This document shows positions 8,914 to 18,128 of a stretch of DNA of 64,000 nucleotides, in pieces (positions within the stretch are counted from its first letter, which is position 1; each line of letters opens with the position of its first letter). The translations under genes were made by a program, and so were the position numbers. The notes under the pieces are model-generated. The model had not been told where the DNA came from and did no database searches. It worked only from the letters and a program-made list of their open reading frames with translations. The stretch lies in NCBI RefSeq assembly GCF_018598585.1, contig NZ_JAHESD010000007.1, positions 62,001 to 126,000 on the forward strand, read 5' to 3'. The DNA comes from Chryseosolibacter indicum. GTDB taxonomy: Bacteria > Bacteroidota > Bacteroidia > Cytophagales > Cyclobacteriaceae.

Positions 8914-9924
8914 TCAGTTTTGCAACACCAGTGATTTCATGCATTGAATCCATGAAGGGTGATCATTGAGGCTTTCTACAAGTTGAACTTTTTCACCTCC
9001 ATGTTCATGAAACAATTCCTGGTATTCTTCTCCTATTTCAATTATTGTTTCAAGACAATCTGCAGTGAACGCGGGTGAAAAGACGAGCAATTTCTTCATT
9101 CCCTTCTTACCGCACTCTTTAATAACCTCATCAGAATATGGCTTTACCCATCCTTCGTCTAACCGAGACTGAAAACACACCGTATACTTACTCGATGGTA
9201 TACCTAAGCGTTCTGCAATAAGTCTTGTTGTAGCGTAACAAGCTGCTTTGTAGCAGAACTTGTTTTCTTCAGTAACTTCATGTTCACAGTTATGCCCATC
9301 GCAAGGGCCATCATTGTATACTTTATCCAACTGCCTTTGAGGAAGACCGTGATATGAGAACAACACATGGTCATAATCATCGATACGGTGCTGCTTTCCT
9401 CTTTCTACAAAGCCATTGATGTAATCAGCATGATCATAATATTGAGAGATTAATCTTAGCTCCGGTATTACCCACCATTTTTGAACTACACGCATCACCT
9501 CTTCCAGCGCTGATCCTGTAGAGGCTGAGGCATACTGCGGGAACATTGGTAGTACAATAATTTTGGAGTAGTTCTTTTTTCGCATGGTTTCCAGAACATC
9601 AGGTATAGAAGGATTTTTGTATCGCATTGCCAGGTACACATCATACTGAGACCCTAATTGTTGTTGCAATAGTTCTTTTGCTCTTTCACTGTAATACAAC
9701 AAGGGAGAGCCATCCGCTGTCCATAATTTTTTATAGACTTTTGCAGATTTAGAAGCGCGAAAAGGTACAATAACAACATTCACGAGTAGCTTTCTTAAAA
9801 GCCACGGAATGTCGATTACCCGTGGATCGTTTAGAAATTGTGAGAGGTATGATCGTACGTGGCCAACAGAAGGGCTATCAGGCGTACCTAAATTTATTAA
9901 TAGAACTCCAATTTTATCTTTCAT
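8914..9924 (-). CDS. hemH: Ferrochelatase
   Basis: A 336-residue enzyme that inserts Fe2+ into protoporphyrin IX, or into coproporphyrin in some lineages, as a last step of heme synthesis. GVLLINLGTPDSP marks the N terminus. FSYHGLPQRQL carries the metal-site histidine and FSPAFTADCLETIIEIGE carries the conserved glutamate. A cysteine-bearing insert (GPCDGHNCEHE, FCYKAACYATTR) lies mid-protein. The ATG at 9924 is preferred over a TTG three codons upstream. A 17-base palindrome lies in the promoter spacer. Confidence 0.94.
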   Translation of the reverse strand: MKDKIGVLLINLGTPDSPSVGHVRSYLSQFLNDPRVIDIPWLLRKLLVNVVIVPFRASKSAKVYKKLWTADGSPLLYYSERAKELLQQQLGSQYDVYLAMRYKNPSIPDVLETMRKKNYSKIIVLPMFPQYASASTGSALEEVMRVVQKWWVIPELRLISQYYDHADYINGFVERGKQHRIDDYDHVLFSYHGLPQRQLDKVYNDGPCDGHNCEHEVTEENKFCYKAACYATTRLIAERLGIPSSKYTVCFQSRLDEGWVKPYSDEVIKECGKKGMKKLLVFSPAFTADCLETIIEIGEEYQELFHEHGGEKVQLVESLNDHPSWIQCMKSLVLQN

Positions 9925-9947
9925 TACTAACAAGTCCGTTCGAAGTG

Positions 9948-9977
9948 CGAAGGTATAGTATTAACAATTATTGTTAA
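9948..9977 (-). promoter_or_regulatory. hemH promoter region with a perfect 17-base palindrome
   Basis: On the minus strand TACCTTCG (9955-9948) is a 7 of 8 match to the -7 consensus, 23 bases before the hemH ATG. Just upstream lies a perfect palindrome, TTAACAAT-T-ATTGTTAA (9961-9977), filling the place between the -7 and expected -33 elements. That is a classic operator position. The regulator is unknown, and a role as part of the convergent upstream gene's end is possible. Confidence 0.45.
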
Positions 9978-9998
9978 AAGTTGTTCAAAAAGTATGTG

Positions 9999-11168
9999 CT
10001 AATGAAGAATGGGCGACCTTTTAAAAGGTTTAGACTCATCAAAAAGTTTACGATATGTGGCATGTCGTTTCACCACATCTCCACCCACCTGCGAAGCGAC
10101 ATTTATCATTTTTGGGTTAAAATCTCCGATCCAGTTCATTTCGTAGTCGTCATAGCGTCTGTATTCTTCCTGCAGCACTTTTCTTCCAGCAGATACAATA
10201 GCCCCATCTATTCCCTTCCCCTGATGCTCGGGAACCACACCGAAAAGAATCCCAAAAGCTTTTCTATTGGTCTTTAATAGTTGATGCCATACAAATTTGA
10301 GTTTTCCCAACACATTTAATTTTCCATTGACATGTTTAAAAATCTGGTTGATCTCTGGGAGTGAGAGGAAAAACGCGATGGGATCGCGTTTGTAAAAACC
10401 AAAGAACAGCAGCTTCCTATCAAGAATAGGTTTCATTTGTTTTACGAGCATTTGTGCCTGCGCCATTGTAAGTTCAGGGTTCTCGTTGCGTTTGGCCCAA
10501 GCCCTATTATAAACGGTAAGAAGATATTCCGGCAACTTATCTATCTCCGATTTTCTTAAGTAACGAAATTCATAATCAGGATTCCCTTCGGTCATTGCAG
10601 CTTTTTCATCAATACGATCATGTACAGCTCCCATCACAGGACGGCCAAAGGTAAGTTGATAGAAGTATACCTTAAAGCCATAGGCTACGAACATATTGAC
10701 ATAGTAAGGAAAGTTATAATTGCATTGATAGTTAGGCTGCCTATCAAAACCTTCTACAAGCAAACCCCACCAACGGTCTCTGCTGCCGAAATTAATGGGC
10801 CCATCCATAGCTTCCATTCCTTTGCTTTGTAGCCATTGTTTGCACTGATCAAAAAGCATGAATGCTGCCTTTTGATTGTTAATACACTCAAAAAAGCCCA
10901 TTCCGCCGGTAGGCTGGTCGTTGCCTTTATGCACTATCTTGTTGTTGACAAACGCAGCCACCCGACCTATTGTTTGTCCGCTATCATCTACTAATATCCA
11001 GCGGATACATTCACCATGCCTGAATGTTTTATTCTTTTCTTTATCAAATACATTTTCTATGTCTTTATCTAAGGGGCGAATCCAGTTTGGCTCATTTTTA
11101 TAAAGCTTCACCGGTAATGTTAGAAATTCCTTTTTCTGCTGTGGAGTAACTACTTCAAAAATGTTCAT
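9999..11168 (-). CDS. GNAT-like acyltransferase-fold protein, conserved in Bacteroidota
   Basis: A 389-residue protein with no signal peptide or membrane segment. The N-terminal part (WIRPLDKDIENVFD, then IGRVAAFVNNK) and the middle segment DGPINFGSRDRWWGLLVEGF resemble a widespread Bacteroidota family with N-acetyltransferase folds. A second acyl-CoA-type site is suggested by FGVVPEHQGKGIDGAIVSAG near residue 320, matching the GNAT Q/R-x-x-G-x-G/A loop. The substrate is unknown. It overlaps the upstream histidine kinase gene by 4 bases (ATGA-type junction), so the two are co-translated. Confidence 0.7.
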   Translation of the reverse strand: MNIFEVVTPQQKKEFLTLPVKLYKNEPNWIRPLDKDIENVFDKEKNKTFRHGECIRWILVDDSGQTIGRVAAFVNNKIVHKGNDQPTGGMGFFECINNQKAAFMLFDQCKQWLQSKGMEAMDGPINFGSRDRWWGLLVEGFDRQPNYQCNYNFPYYVNMFVAYGFKVYFYQLTFGRPVMGAVHDRIDEKAAMTEGNPDYEFRYLRKSEIDKLPEYLLTVYNRAWAKRNENPELTMAQAQMLVKQMKPILDRKLLFFGFYKRDPIAFFLSLPEINQIFKHVNGKLNVLGKLKFVWHQLLKTNRKAFGILFGVVPEHQGKGIDGAIVSAGRKVLQEEYRRYDDYEMNWIGDFNPKMINVASQVGGDVVKRHATYRKLFDESKPFKRSPILH

Positions 11169-12997
11169 CGTGGTTCAACTACAATAGGAGATGTTTTATT
11201 TATTATACTGTTAATTCTATTGGGCAAGAGAATGTTAAATCTGGTACCATGCCCTACTTTACTTACCACATTGATTTGACCTCCCAACTTATCAATAGCG
11301 TTTTTTACAATATATAATCCAATTCCTGAGCCGTCTGATTGTTCAGTTGCTCTGTAAAACATGTCAAATATTTTCGAAAGACTTACTTCATCTATGCCAA
11401 TACCATTATCTGAAAAATTGATATCGGCGCGTAAATGATCTACATGAATTTTAATATTTATTTCTGGTGTATCTGTATACAATTGCCGATACTTGATGGC
11501 ATTGGATATTAGATTTCTAAAAATCTCTGATATTCGCCAATGATCACTGTAAAATTCAATTCCTTCAATTTTTATATTTCGTTTCATTATCCTGGCACCT
11601 TCCAGGTAGCTTAAATCAGTAAAAGTTTGATCAATGATTTTTCGTAAGTCGACCTTACTGATACTCACTTCCATTTTCAGATTCTTCGAATGGCTTAACA
11701 CATCATTGATAAAGTGATCTAGCGCCTGCACCTTATTACCAATAATATCAATATACTCCAATGGATCATCTGAATTGCCGGGAAGGCGGGCCAAATTTAC
11801 AAGACCCAGAATAGATGACAGCGGCGCTCGAAGGTCATGTGAAACCTTATAAACAAAGTTATCTAGTTCAGTATTTCTTATCTTTAATTCTTCCTCTACG
11901 CTTTTCCTGTCTGTAATGTCAACATAGACACCATAAATGCCGATAGTTTGGTTATCGAGCATTACAGGAACACCGCAAAGAATTACATTTACCAAATCTC
12001 CGCTTCTGTGCCTTCTTATAGTTTCGATACTTACTACCTGGTTAGAAGTAATAAGATTATTCAGATCAATACCTTCATTTCTTAATTCTTCCGGAACAAT
12101 GAAATCATTCAGGTTCTTACCTCTGAGTTCAGTTAAGGCAAAACCAAACATCTTTTCAAATCCCTTATTAACCTGAAAAACTTTTCCGTTTTCATCGAGC
12201 ATTACAACTGCCATAGGCACATTTTGAAATAGCTGAGTAAACAGAGTTTCATTCTTCTTAATGCGTGCTTCCGTCTGTTTCTTCTCTGTTATGTCGCGGA
12301 AGATAACCTGAACACATTGCGCGCCTTTGTATGTGAAAGAATAAGCCATTACTTCTAAATCCAAAACTCTTCCATCAGCATGTAGATACTTCTGCTCCAT
12401 TAAAGGAACAGGTATGCCTGTCTGTGCCTCCTTCATCCGTTCCATTACCCTTTCACGAAAGTCCGGATGAACCATATCAATAACATCTTTGCCGATAAGA
12501 TTACCTTCCTTTATTCCTAAAATTGAATAAGCATAGGCGTTGGCAAATACCAGCTTCCCTTTATTATGAATTACTATCCCAACAGGTAATTTTTCAATGA
12601 GCGACTGGTATTGTAGCTCGCTTTCAATTTCCGTTTGTTTTCTTTCTGAAATGTTCTGTATAATTCCGCGTTGAAGAACCCGGCCATCTTTTTGAACTTC
12701 GTGATTGGATCTGAACTCCATCCACCTAACTCTTCCGTTTACTATTACGCGTCCCTGCCAGTGCCATTCCGCAAAGCTTTGCCGGCTTTGAATAGCCGTA
12801 TCTTTGAGTGAGGGGAGGTCATCTTCATGAACAATTGTATCAAGTATTGAAGCATCGTTAAGCAGTACTTGTGCATCAATGCCTAGAATAGTGCTGCTGG
12901 CTTCACTTACATATGTAAAGCATTGTCTTCCATCCGGATAAATTGCGTACTCATACACTACTGCGGGTAGATACTTAAAAAGGTCCTGCATGGCCAC
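11165..12997 (-). CDS. Triple-PAS sensor histidine kinase (soluble)
   Basis: A 610-residue protein without membrane segments. Three PAS units occupy about 5-120, 128-240 and 250-368, each ending in the linker pattern (ISERKQTE, DITEKKQTE, DITDRKSVE). The HisKA domain has VYKVSHDLRAPLSSI with phospho-acceptor His387. The ATPase domain at about 490-605 has NLISNAIKYRQ, DNGIGIDE and GSGIGLYIVK. It should sense a cytoplasmic cue and phosphorylate a response regulator. No regulator gene adjoins it, so the partner is unknown. It is co-translated with the GNAT-like gene. Confidence 0.9.
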   Translation of the reverse strand: MAMQDLFKYLPAVVYEYAIYPDGRQCFTYVSEASSTILGIDAQVLLNDASILDTIVHEDDLPSLKDTAIQSRQSFAEWHWQGRVIVNGRVRWMEFRSNHEVQKDGRVLQRGIIQNISERKQTEIESELQYQSLIEKLPVGIVIHNKGKLVFANAYAYSILGIKEGNLIGKDVIDMVHPDFRERVMERMKEAQTGIPVPLMEQKYLHADGRVLDLEVMAYSFTYKGAQCVQVIFRDITEKKQTEARIKKNETLFTQLFQNVPMAVVMLDENGKVFQVNKGFEKMFGFALTELRGKNLNDFIVPEELRNEGIDLNNLITSNQVVSIETIRRHRSGDLVNVILCGVPVMLDNQTIGIYGVYVDITDRKSVEEELKIRNTELDNFVYKVSHDLRAPLSSILGLVNLARLPGNSDDPLEYIDIIGNKVQALDHFINDVLSHSKNLKMEVSISKVDLRKIIDQTFTDLSYLEGARIMKRNIKIEGIEFYSDHWRISEIFRNLISNAIKYRQLYTDTPEINIKIHVDHLRADINFSDNGIGIDEVSLSKIFDMFYRATEQSDGSGIGLYIVKNAIDKLGGQINVVSKVGHGTRFNILLPNRINSIINKTSPIVVEPR

Positions 12998-13171
12998 CGG
13001 ATTGACTTAACATCTTAATGAAAAACTCACTACTGCTTATAGAGGTTAATACGCAATTTACTGTTAAAGCACTATAATACAATATAAGATCAAAAGAGAT
13101 GAGGGGATAATGTTAAATCAGCGACTGGAAATCGTTGAAGTCTTCCAAATGACAATAACTTATGGATTTCC

Positions 13172-13588
13172 CTAGGCGAATGTCATTTTTCTCAGCCATA
13201 ATCGTGCTTCACGAACTGTTTCAAAATACCTTACTTTAATTAGGCCTGTTTTATTGGTCATTTCCTTAATAATGAGTTGTGTAAATTTATTACCTGGCAT
13301 TACTATCGCAAGAAACCGAATTCCTGCTTTCCCCATTTGCGGTAATACATTGTTTTTAAAGTAAACGATATCTTCCTCCAACACCGGCCCTGCATCGCTA
13401 CTATCAGTTAACATGTGAAGTTTAGGATAATTCTTGACATGTTGGTGCATCAGCTCCAGACGCTTTAATTGTACCAATTGATAGTGTTCGCTAAATCGTG
13501 GTATGCCCTTTAAGGTGACCTTTATACATGGAATGGTGTCATCTAATTCTACGGTTGCATACTCATCTTGATAATAAGGCTTTTCCAT
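13172..13588 (-). CDS. Small STAS/SpoIIAA-like protein of unknown function
   Basis: A 138-residue soluble protein. Its alternating strand and helix pattern, with KLHMLTDSSDAGPVL at about 57-70 and a C-terminal VRYFETVREARLWLRK, resembles the SpoIIAA-like/STAS fold (residues 18-135). The match is structural in feel, not a clear family signature. It lies 174 bases upstream of the PAS kinase on the same strand and divergent from an XRE regulator. A role in signalling with the kinase is only a guess from position. Confidence 0.6.
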   Translation of the reverse strand: MEKPYYQDEYATVELDDTIPCIKVTLKGIPRFSEHYQLVQLKRLELMHQHVKNYPKLHMLTDSSDAGPVLEEDIVYFKNNVLPQMGKAGIRFLAIVMPGNKFTQLIIKEMTNKTGLIKVRYFETVREARLWLRKMTFA

Positions 13589-13623
13589 GAATGGGTATTG
13601 AGGGCGTTACAAAATGGGAGGAC

Positions 13624-13717
13624 CTGTTAATTTAACAGAATAATAACTGTAAAGCAAAAGGTTACACTTTTGGATTTTCTTGAATAAGGTGTAACTTATT
13701 AATTCACAGTATCTTTA
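13624..13717 (+). promoter_or_regulatory. Divergent promoter region with two inverted repeats (candidate operators)
   Basis: A perfect odd palindrome, CTGTTAA-T-TTAACAG, occupies 13624-13638. A second inverted repeat has arms GTTACACTTT (13661-13670) and AAGGTGTAAC (13686-13695), matching at 9 of 10 positions. A near-consensus -7 box TATCTTTA at 13710-13717 precedes the XRE ATG by 23 bases, which places the right arm at its -33 position. The layout suggests autoregulation by the XRE protein; this is inference. Confidence 0.5.
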
Positions 13718-13740
13718 ACACATCTAAATCCTGAGAACCA

Positions 13741-14121
13741 ATGAAAGTTGAAATAGGGCAAAAAATACAGGAAGTTTTTGAGGCTAAGGGTATGAAGCTT
13801 ACTGACTTTGCTGATGAATTAGGAACCGTAAGGCAAAATGTTTATCGCATTTTTAAGAAAAGGCACCTGGATACAGGGCTGCTTCTTAAAATATCGCAGG
13901 TTCTTGACCATAATTTCTTCCAATATTACGTTGAAATGCAACAAGGTGAGAGCATTGAACAAAAACAAGAGATTTCCCAGTTAAAAATGGAGGCACTAGA
14001 GCAGCACCGGCAATTATACCTAGCTAAAAAAGAAATAGAATATTTAAGAAAAATAATTAAACTGATGGAAGAAAAAGCGGAGCTCATTCAACAATTTGAT
14101 GGCGATGTAATAGCTCAATAA
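13741..14121 (+). CDS. XRE-family helix-turn-helix regulator with coiled-coil tail
   Basis: A 126-residue protein. Residues 5-60 form an HTH_3-type domain (MKLTDFADELGTVRQNVYR, then KRHLDTGLLLKISQVLDH). Residues 75-118 are a charged heptad-like coiled coil (EQKQEISQLKMEALEQ and following), probably for dimerisation. No ligand-binding domain is present. It is divergent from the STAS-like gene, and its promoter contains inverted repeats in operator position. The stop overlaps the end of the convergent methyltransferase gene by 7 bases. Confidence 0.82.
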   Translation: MKVEIGQKIQEVFEAKGMKLTDFADELGTVRQNVYRIFKKRHLDTGLLLKISQVLDHNFFQYYVEMQQGESIEQKQEISQLKMEALEQHRQLYLAKKEIEYLRKIIKLMEEKAELIQQFDGDVIAQ

Positions 14122-14741
14122 ATCTTGTAAACTACAGAATGAATAAAGCCTCTAAAGAAATCTTTGGAATCAAGAACAACGAATTTAGAATTGCTAAATA
14201 AATTCTTCCAGTTGGGCAGCCTTTTAAGGTGGATACCACATGCGAAGCGGAAGAAAAGGAACATGCTCCTCAACAGCACTCGTTGCCACCATACACCCTT
14301 ATCCTGAAAATCAGAAACTAGCCATAAAGAATCTTTACGCGTTGATCTTTTTAGTTTAGACACTACTTCCTGCAGTTGTTCTTCTTTAAATAAGTCAAGA
14401 AAGAAATTGGCGATGATCGCGTCATATTCAACTTCCTTAGGCAAGGATTCTTCTGTGCCATGAATAAATATAACATTGTCTGCATATTGTTGGAGCTTTT
14501 GCTCAGTCTCCTCTATCATTCTTAGTGAAGCTTCAACATAAGTAATTTTGATTTTAGGGTATAGAAGCAAAATCTCCTTCGCTATCCATCCTGTACCTCC
14601 ACCAATAATTAGTACATTCTCACTATTGTTCAGATAACGAAGAAAGTACTTTTGCGAGCTCTTTATCTGCCCTCCAAAAACAACGGATGCAATCAAATCA
14701 TAATACTTCGCTACTTTATCAAAAATATTTAGCGTATTCAT
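14115..14741 (-). CDS. Class I SAM-dependent methyltransferase
   Basis: A 208-residue protein. The SAM-binding motif I is NVLIIGGGTGWIAKEIL (37-53), followed by an acidic strand end, ITYVEASLRMIEE, and a motif like YDAIIANFFLDLF at about 107-119. The order fits UbiE/Methyltransf_25-type enzymes. The substrate is unknown. The ATG overlaps the stop of the upstream UbiA-like gene by 4 bases, so the two products probably act in one pathway, plausibly methylating a prenylated or otherwise lipidic product. That link is inference. Confidence 0.8.
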   Translation of the reverse strand: MNTLNIFDKVAKYYDLIASVVFGGQIKSSQKYFLRYLNNSENVLIIGGGTGWIAKEILLLYPKIKITYVEASLRMIEETEQKLQQYADNVIFIHGTEESLPKEVEYDAIIANFFLDLFKEEQLQEVVSKLKRSTRKDSLWLVSDFQDKGVWWQRVLLRSMFLFFRFACGIHLKRLPNWKNLFSNSKFVVLDSKDFFRGFIHSVVYKIY

Positions 14742-15553
14742 ACAAGAAGTAAAGCAGGTAAAAAGAAAACAGCATCACCGATGAGCCGGTACAGGTCGTG
14801 CTTCCTAAAGAAGGAATTGAAATAAAACACTGTCAATAAAATCAACGTCATTATCAACAGTATGACCTGTACGCTATCAAAGTTGTAAAGCAGTGCCTGC
14901 GCTATAAATATCAAACAGGTAATAACCGCGAGTATTGCTATCAATGTTCTCAAAACTTTAGGACCAAAGTATGTAACAAAAGACATCATCTTGTCTTTAA
15001 CGTCAGTATTGGCGTCAACCCAAGAATACACCAGGAGATTTAGCAGTGCAATCAGGAAAAATTGCACGATAATTAAGGTATGGTAATCATTAATATGAAC
15101 ATTGGTAACAGAGATTGATGGAAGAAGTACACCAATTGTATACATCAAGGCAACAAATAATTCTTTAAGAAAGGGGAGCTTTTGATTTATCACAAGGTAT
15201 ATGCCTACACACATAGCCAATCTTAAACCCCAAATGAATACCTGATGTCGGATAAAGAAAAGGAGTATAGAATCGACTATCAATACTATCATTAAACAAA
15301 TAAGTATAGGCTTGAAGTGCTTCTGATGAAATAAGTGTCTTGTAGACGATGCGGGCTTGCTTATGTCTTTAGCGTCCTTTAAGTGGTCAGCAGTATATAC
15401 TATCCATACAGTAAGACCCAGAACGGCAAGCCCGTAAGGTAAAATTGTTACTTTAAATAACTTGCCAAAGAAAAGCCCCGAAATAACGGCACCAATAACA
15501 ACATCAATACTAAGAATATTAAGAAGTTTGTAAGCATGAAGAAGTTTGTTCAT
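14738..15553 (-). CDS. UbiA-like polytopic membrane protein (prenyltransferase family)
   Basis: A 271-residue protein with eight or nine membrane segments. Two aspartate-rich motifs of identical spacing stand in the places expected for UbiA prenyltransferases: YTADHLKDAKD (Asp56, Asp60, Asp63) and YSWVDANTDVKD (Asp180, Asp184, Asp187). In UbiA enzymes these bind Mg2+-prenyl diphosphate. The first motif lacks the usual leading Asn, so it is a divergent member. It is coupled to a methyltransferase. The start lies 8 bases beyond the atpG terminator, so its promoter must overlap that hairpin or it relies on read-through. Confidence 0.65.
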   Translation of the reverse strand: MNKLLHAYKLLNILSIDVVIGAVISGLFFGKLFKVTILPYGLAVLGLTVWIVYTADHLKDAKDISKPASSTRHLFHQKHFKPILICLMIVLIVDSILLFFIRHQVFIWGLRLAMCVGIYLVINQKLPFLKELFVALMYTIGVLLPSISVTNVHINDYHTLIIVQFFLIALLNLLVYSWVDANTDVKDKMMSFVTYFGPKVLRTLIAILAVITCLIFIAQALLYNFDSVQVILLIMTLILLTVFYFNSFFRKHDLYRLIGDAVFFLPALLLV

Positions 15554-15587
15554 AAAACAAAAAGGTCTCCTTTTCCAAGGAGACCTT
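15554..15587 (-). terminator. Terminator of the atp operon
   Basis: AAGGTCTCC (15562-15570) and GGAGACCTT (15579-15587) form a perfect 9-bp stem with an 8-base loop. On the minus strand it is followed by TTTGTTTTATG. It lies 22 bases past the atpG stop and immediately before the start of the UbiA-like gene. Confidence 0.85.
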
Positions 15588-15608
15588 AATTTATAAAACG
15601 TTTTATTC

Positions 15609-16490
15609 TTATGAAGATTTTAAAGCTTCTGCGCCACCAACAATTTCTAGAATTTCTTTTGTAATTGCTGCCTGACGTGTTCTGTTGTAAGTTAACCTTA
15701 ATTGTTTTAGCAATTCACCAGCATTGTCAGTTGCTTTGTCCATCGCTGTCATTCTAGCACCGTGCTCTGCAGCATTTGAATCAAGAACTGCTTTATACAA
15801 TTGTACCTTCAATGACTTTGGAATAAGGCCACTAAGGATAGTATCTTGCTCAGGTTGAAAGATATAATCGATTTGGCTTGCAGCATCAATCTGATTTGTT
15901 GGAGGAACAATAGGAAGGAATTGTTCAACACGCAGAATTTGAGTAGCTACATTTTTAAATTCATTGTACACCAATTCAACCCTGTCAAACTTACCATCTC
16001 TAAATGCCTGCATGATAAAATCAGCGGCGTGAGATACATTATCGTAAGAAAGTGAACTGAAAAGCAATGTATAATCGCCAATCAAATTACACTTGCGTTT
16101 ACCAAAGTAGTCGGCTGTTTTCTTACCAATAGAAAGAACAGTTACGTTCCCATTATTAAACTGCGTCGCGTACTTTTCCTCGATTACCCTATTTACAGTT
16201 TTAAAAACGTTGCTATTAAATGATCCGCAAAGGCCGCGGTCAGAGCTGATCGCCACCAATAAAATTTTGTTCGCCGGACGCTGTTCGTTGTACCAATTCT
16301 CTCCATCGGTTTGAGCTGCTGAAAGATTTTGAAGTATCGCATTAAGCTTTTGAGCGAAGGGACGCATCTGCGTAATTCTATCTTGTGCCCTACGCAATTT
16401 CGCAGCGGAAACCATCTTCATAGCTTTGGTTATCTGCTGTGTAGAGATTGTAGATGTAATCCTATTCTTTACTTCTTTTAAGCTTGGCAT
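15609..16490 (-). CDS. atpG: F1F0 ATP synthase gamma subunit
   Basis: A 293-residue central-stalk subunit of F1. The N-terminal helix (MPSLKEVKNRITSTISTQQI, followed by TKAMKMVSAAKLRRAQ) and C-terminal helix (NAGELLKQLRLTYNRTRQAA) are the conserved rotor coiled coil. ISSDRGLCGSFN is the central conserved motif. It is the last gene of the operon, 51 bases after atpA and followed by a strong terminator. atpD and atpC, which follow atpG in many bacteria, are absent, as is usual in Bacteroidota. Confidence 0.96.
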   Translation of the reverse strand: MPSLKEVKNRITSTISTQQITKAMKMVSAAKLRRAQDRITQMRPFAQKLNAILQNLSAAQTDGENWYNEQRPANKILLVAISSDRGLCGSFNSNVFKTVNRVIEEKYATQFNNGNVTVLSIGKKTADYFGKRKCNLIGDYTLLFSSLSYDNVSHAADFIMQAFRDGKFDRVELVYNEFKNVATQILRVEQFLPIVPPTNQIDAASQIDYIFQPEQDTILSGLIPKSLKVQLYKAVLDSNAAEHGARMTAMDKATDNAGELLKQLRLTYNRTRQAAITKEILEIVGGAEALKSS

Positions 16491-16541
16491 TTGTTTGTCC
16501 AGTTATCCAAATACCGCTACTATAAAGTAGCAGTTATTCAA

Positions 16542-18116
16542 TTAATATTTGCTTGAAAGATCTGTTGCAACTTTTTTAATAATTGCCACATCTGCATCCT
16601 CAAATTTGCCAACCCTCAGGTTGTCTAACACACCACGTTGTGTTGTACGCAGCAGCTCAATAAATTCCTTCTCGAACTCCTTCACTTTATTAACAGGAAC
16701 TTTGTCCATAAATCCTCTGGTTGAAGCTGTAATTATTGCCACTTGCTCTTCAACAGGAACAGGAGCATATTGATCTTGTTTGAGGATTTCGGTATTTCTT
16801 CTTCCTCTATCAATAGTAAGCTTGGTTGCAGCATCAAGGTCAGACCCGAATTTTGCAAAGGCTTCAAGTTCTCTGTATTGTGCCTGATCCAGCTTTAATG
16901 TACCTGCTACCTTCTTCATTGATTTAATTTGAGCAGATCCTCCTACACGAGACACAGAGATACCAACGTTAATGGCTGGTCTGATACCTGAGTTAAACAA
17001 GTTTGTTTCAAGGAATATCTGACCGTCAGTGATAGAAATCACATTGGTTGGAATATAAGCTGAAACGTCACCTGCTTGTGTTTCAATAATCGGAAGCGCA
17101 GTCAAAGATCCTCCTCCTTTAACCAAAGGCTTTATGGAAGCAGGGAGGTCATTCATGTTTTTGGCAATAGCATCATTGTTGATGATTTTCGCAGCCCTCT
17201 CTAATAAACGTGAGTGCAAATAGAAAACGTCACCAGGGTAAGCTTCACGTCCAGGAGGTCTTCTTAATAACAGTGATACTTCACGATAAGCAACTGCCTG
17301 TTTAGATAAGTCATCATAAACTACAAGTGCCGGACGACCAGTATCACGGAAGAATTCACCAATAGCAGCTCCGGTAAAAGGAGCAAAGAATTGCATAGGT
17401 GCAGGATCTGATGCAGATGCTGAAACGATGATGGTATAAGGTAACGCGCCTGCCTTTTCAAGTGCAGATGCCACGTTAGCTACTGTAGAGGCTTTCTGAC
17501 CAATTGCTACATATATACAGATAACTGGCTGACCTCTTTCGTAGAACTCCTTCTGATTAATAATTGCATCAAGAGCCACGGCAGTCTTACCAGTCTGACG
17601 ATCACCAATAATCAATTCGCGTTGACCTCGTCCAATAGGAATCATTGCATCAATAGCTTTGATACCAGTTTGCAGAGGTTCGTTTACTGGTTGGCGATAA
17701 ATAACACCTGGTGCCTTTCTTTCCAATGGCATCTCATAAAGTTGTCCTGCAATAGGACCTCGACCATCGACAGGTTGACCAAGTGTATTAACTACACGAC
17801 CTAACATACCATCACCAACCTTTACAGAAGCTATTTGACCAGTACGTTTTACTGTAGCACCTTCTTTAATGTCTTTATAGTCACCCAGTAATACAGCACC
17901 CACATTATCTTCTTCCAGGTTAAGAACCAGACCTCTTAATCCGGTTTCAAACTCGATCAACTCACCAGCCTGAGCTTGGGTAAGACCATAGATACGAGCT
18001 ACACCGTCACCAACAGTAAGTACTGTACCTACTTCTTCCAGTTCGGCGTCAGTTCGTGATTGTGAAAGTTGTTCACGTAAAATTGCTGATACTTCTTCAG
18101 GTCTGATCTCTGCCAT
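16542..18116 (-). CDS. atpA: F1F0 ATP synthase alpha subunit
   Basis: A 524-residue F1 subunit of normal length. The P-loop [13 protein letters not shown] lies at about 171-183. The C-terminal catalytic-interface segment includes [19 protein letters not shown], and [19 protein letters not shown] is typical. It binds non-catalytic nucleotide in the alpha3-beta3 hexamer. It starts 12 bases after atpH, within the atpBEFHAG operon. Confidence 0.97.
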   Translation of the reverse strand: MAEIRPEEVSAILREQLSQSRTDAELEEVGTVLTVGDGVARIYGLTQAQAGELIEFETGLRGLVLNLEEDNVGAVLLGDYKDIKEGATVKRTGQIASVKVGDGMLGRVVNTLGQPVDGRGPIAGQLYEMPLERKAPGVIYRQPVNEPLQTGIKAIDAMIPIGRGQRELIIGDRQTGKTAVALDAIINQKEFYERGQPVICIYVAIGQKASTVANVASALEKAGALPYTIIVSASASDPAPMQFFAPFTGAAIGEFFRDTGRPALVVYDDLSKQAVAYREVSLLLRRPPGREAYPGDVFYLHSRLLERAAKIINNDAIAKNMNDLPASIKPLVKGGGSLTALPIIETQAGDVSAYIPTNVISITDGQIFLETNLFNSGIRPAINVGISVSRVGGSAQIKSMKKVAGTLKLDQAQYRELEAFAKFGSDLDAATKLTIDRGRRNTEILKQDQYAPVPVEEQVAIITASTRGFMDKVPVNKVKEFEKEFIELLRTTQRGVLDNLRVGKFEDADVAIIKKVATDLSSKY

Positions 18117-18128
18117 GTTTATAAGAGA

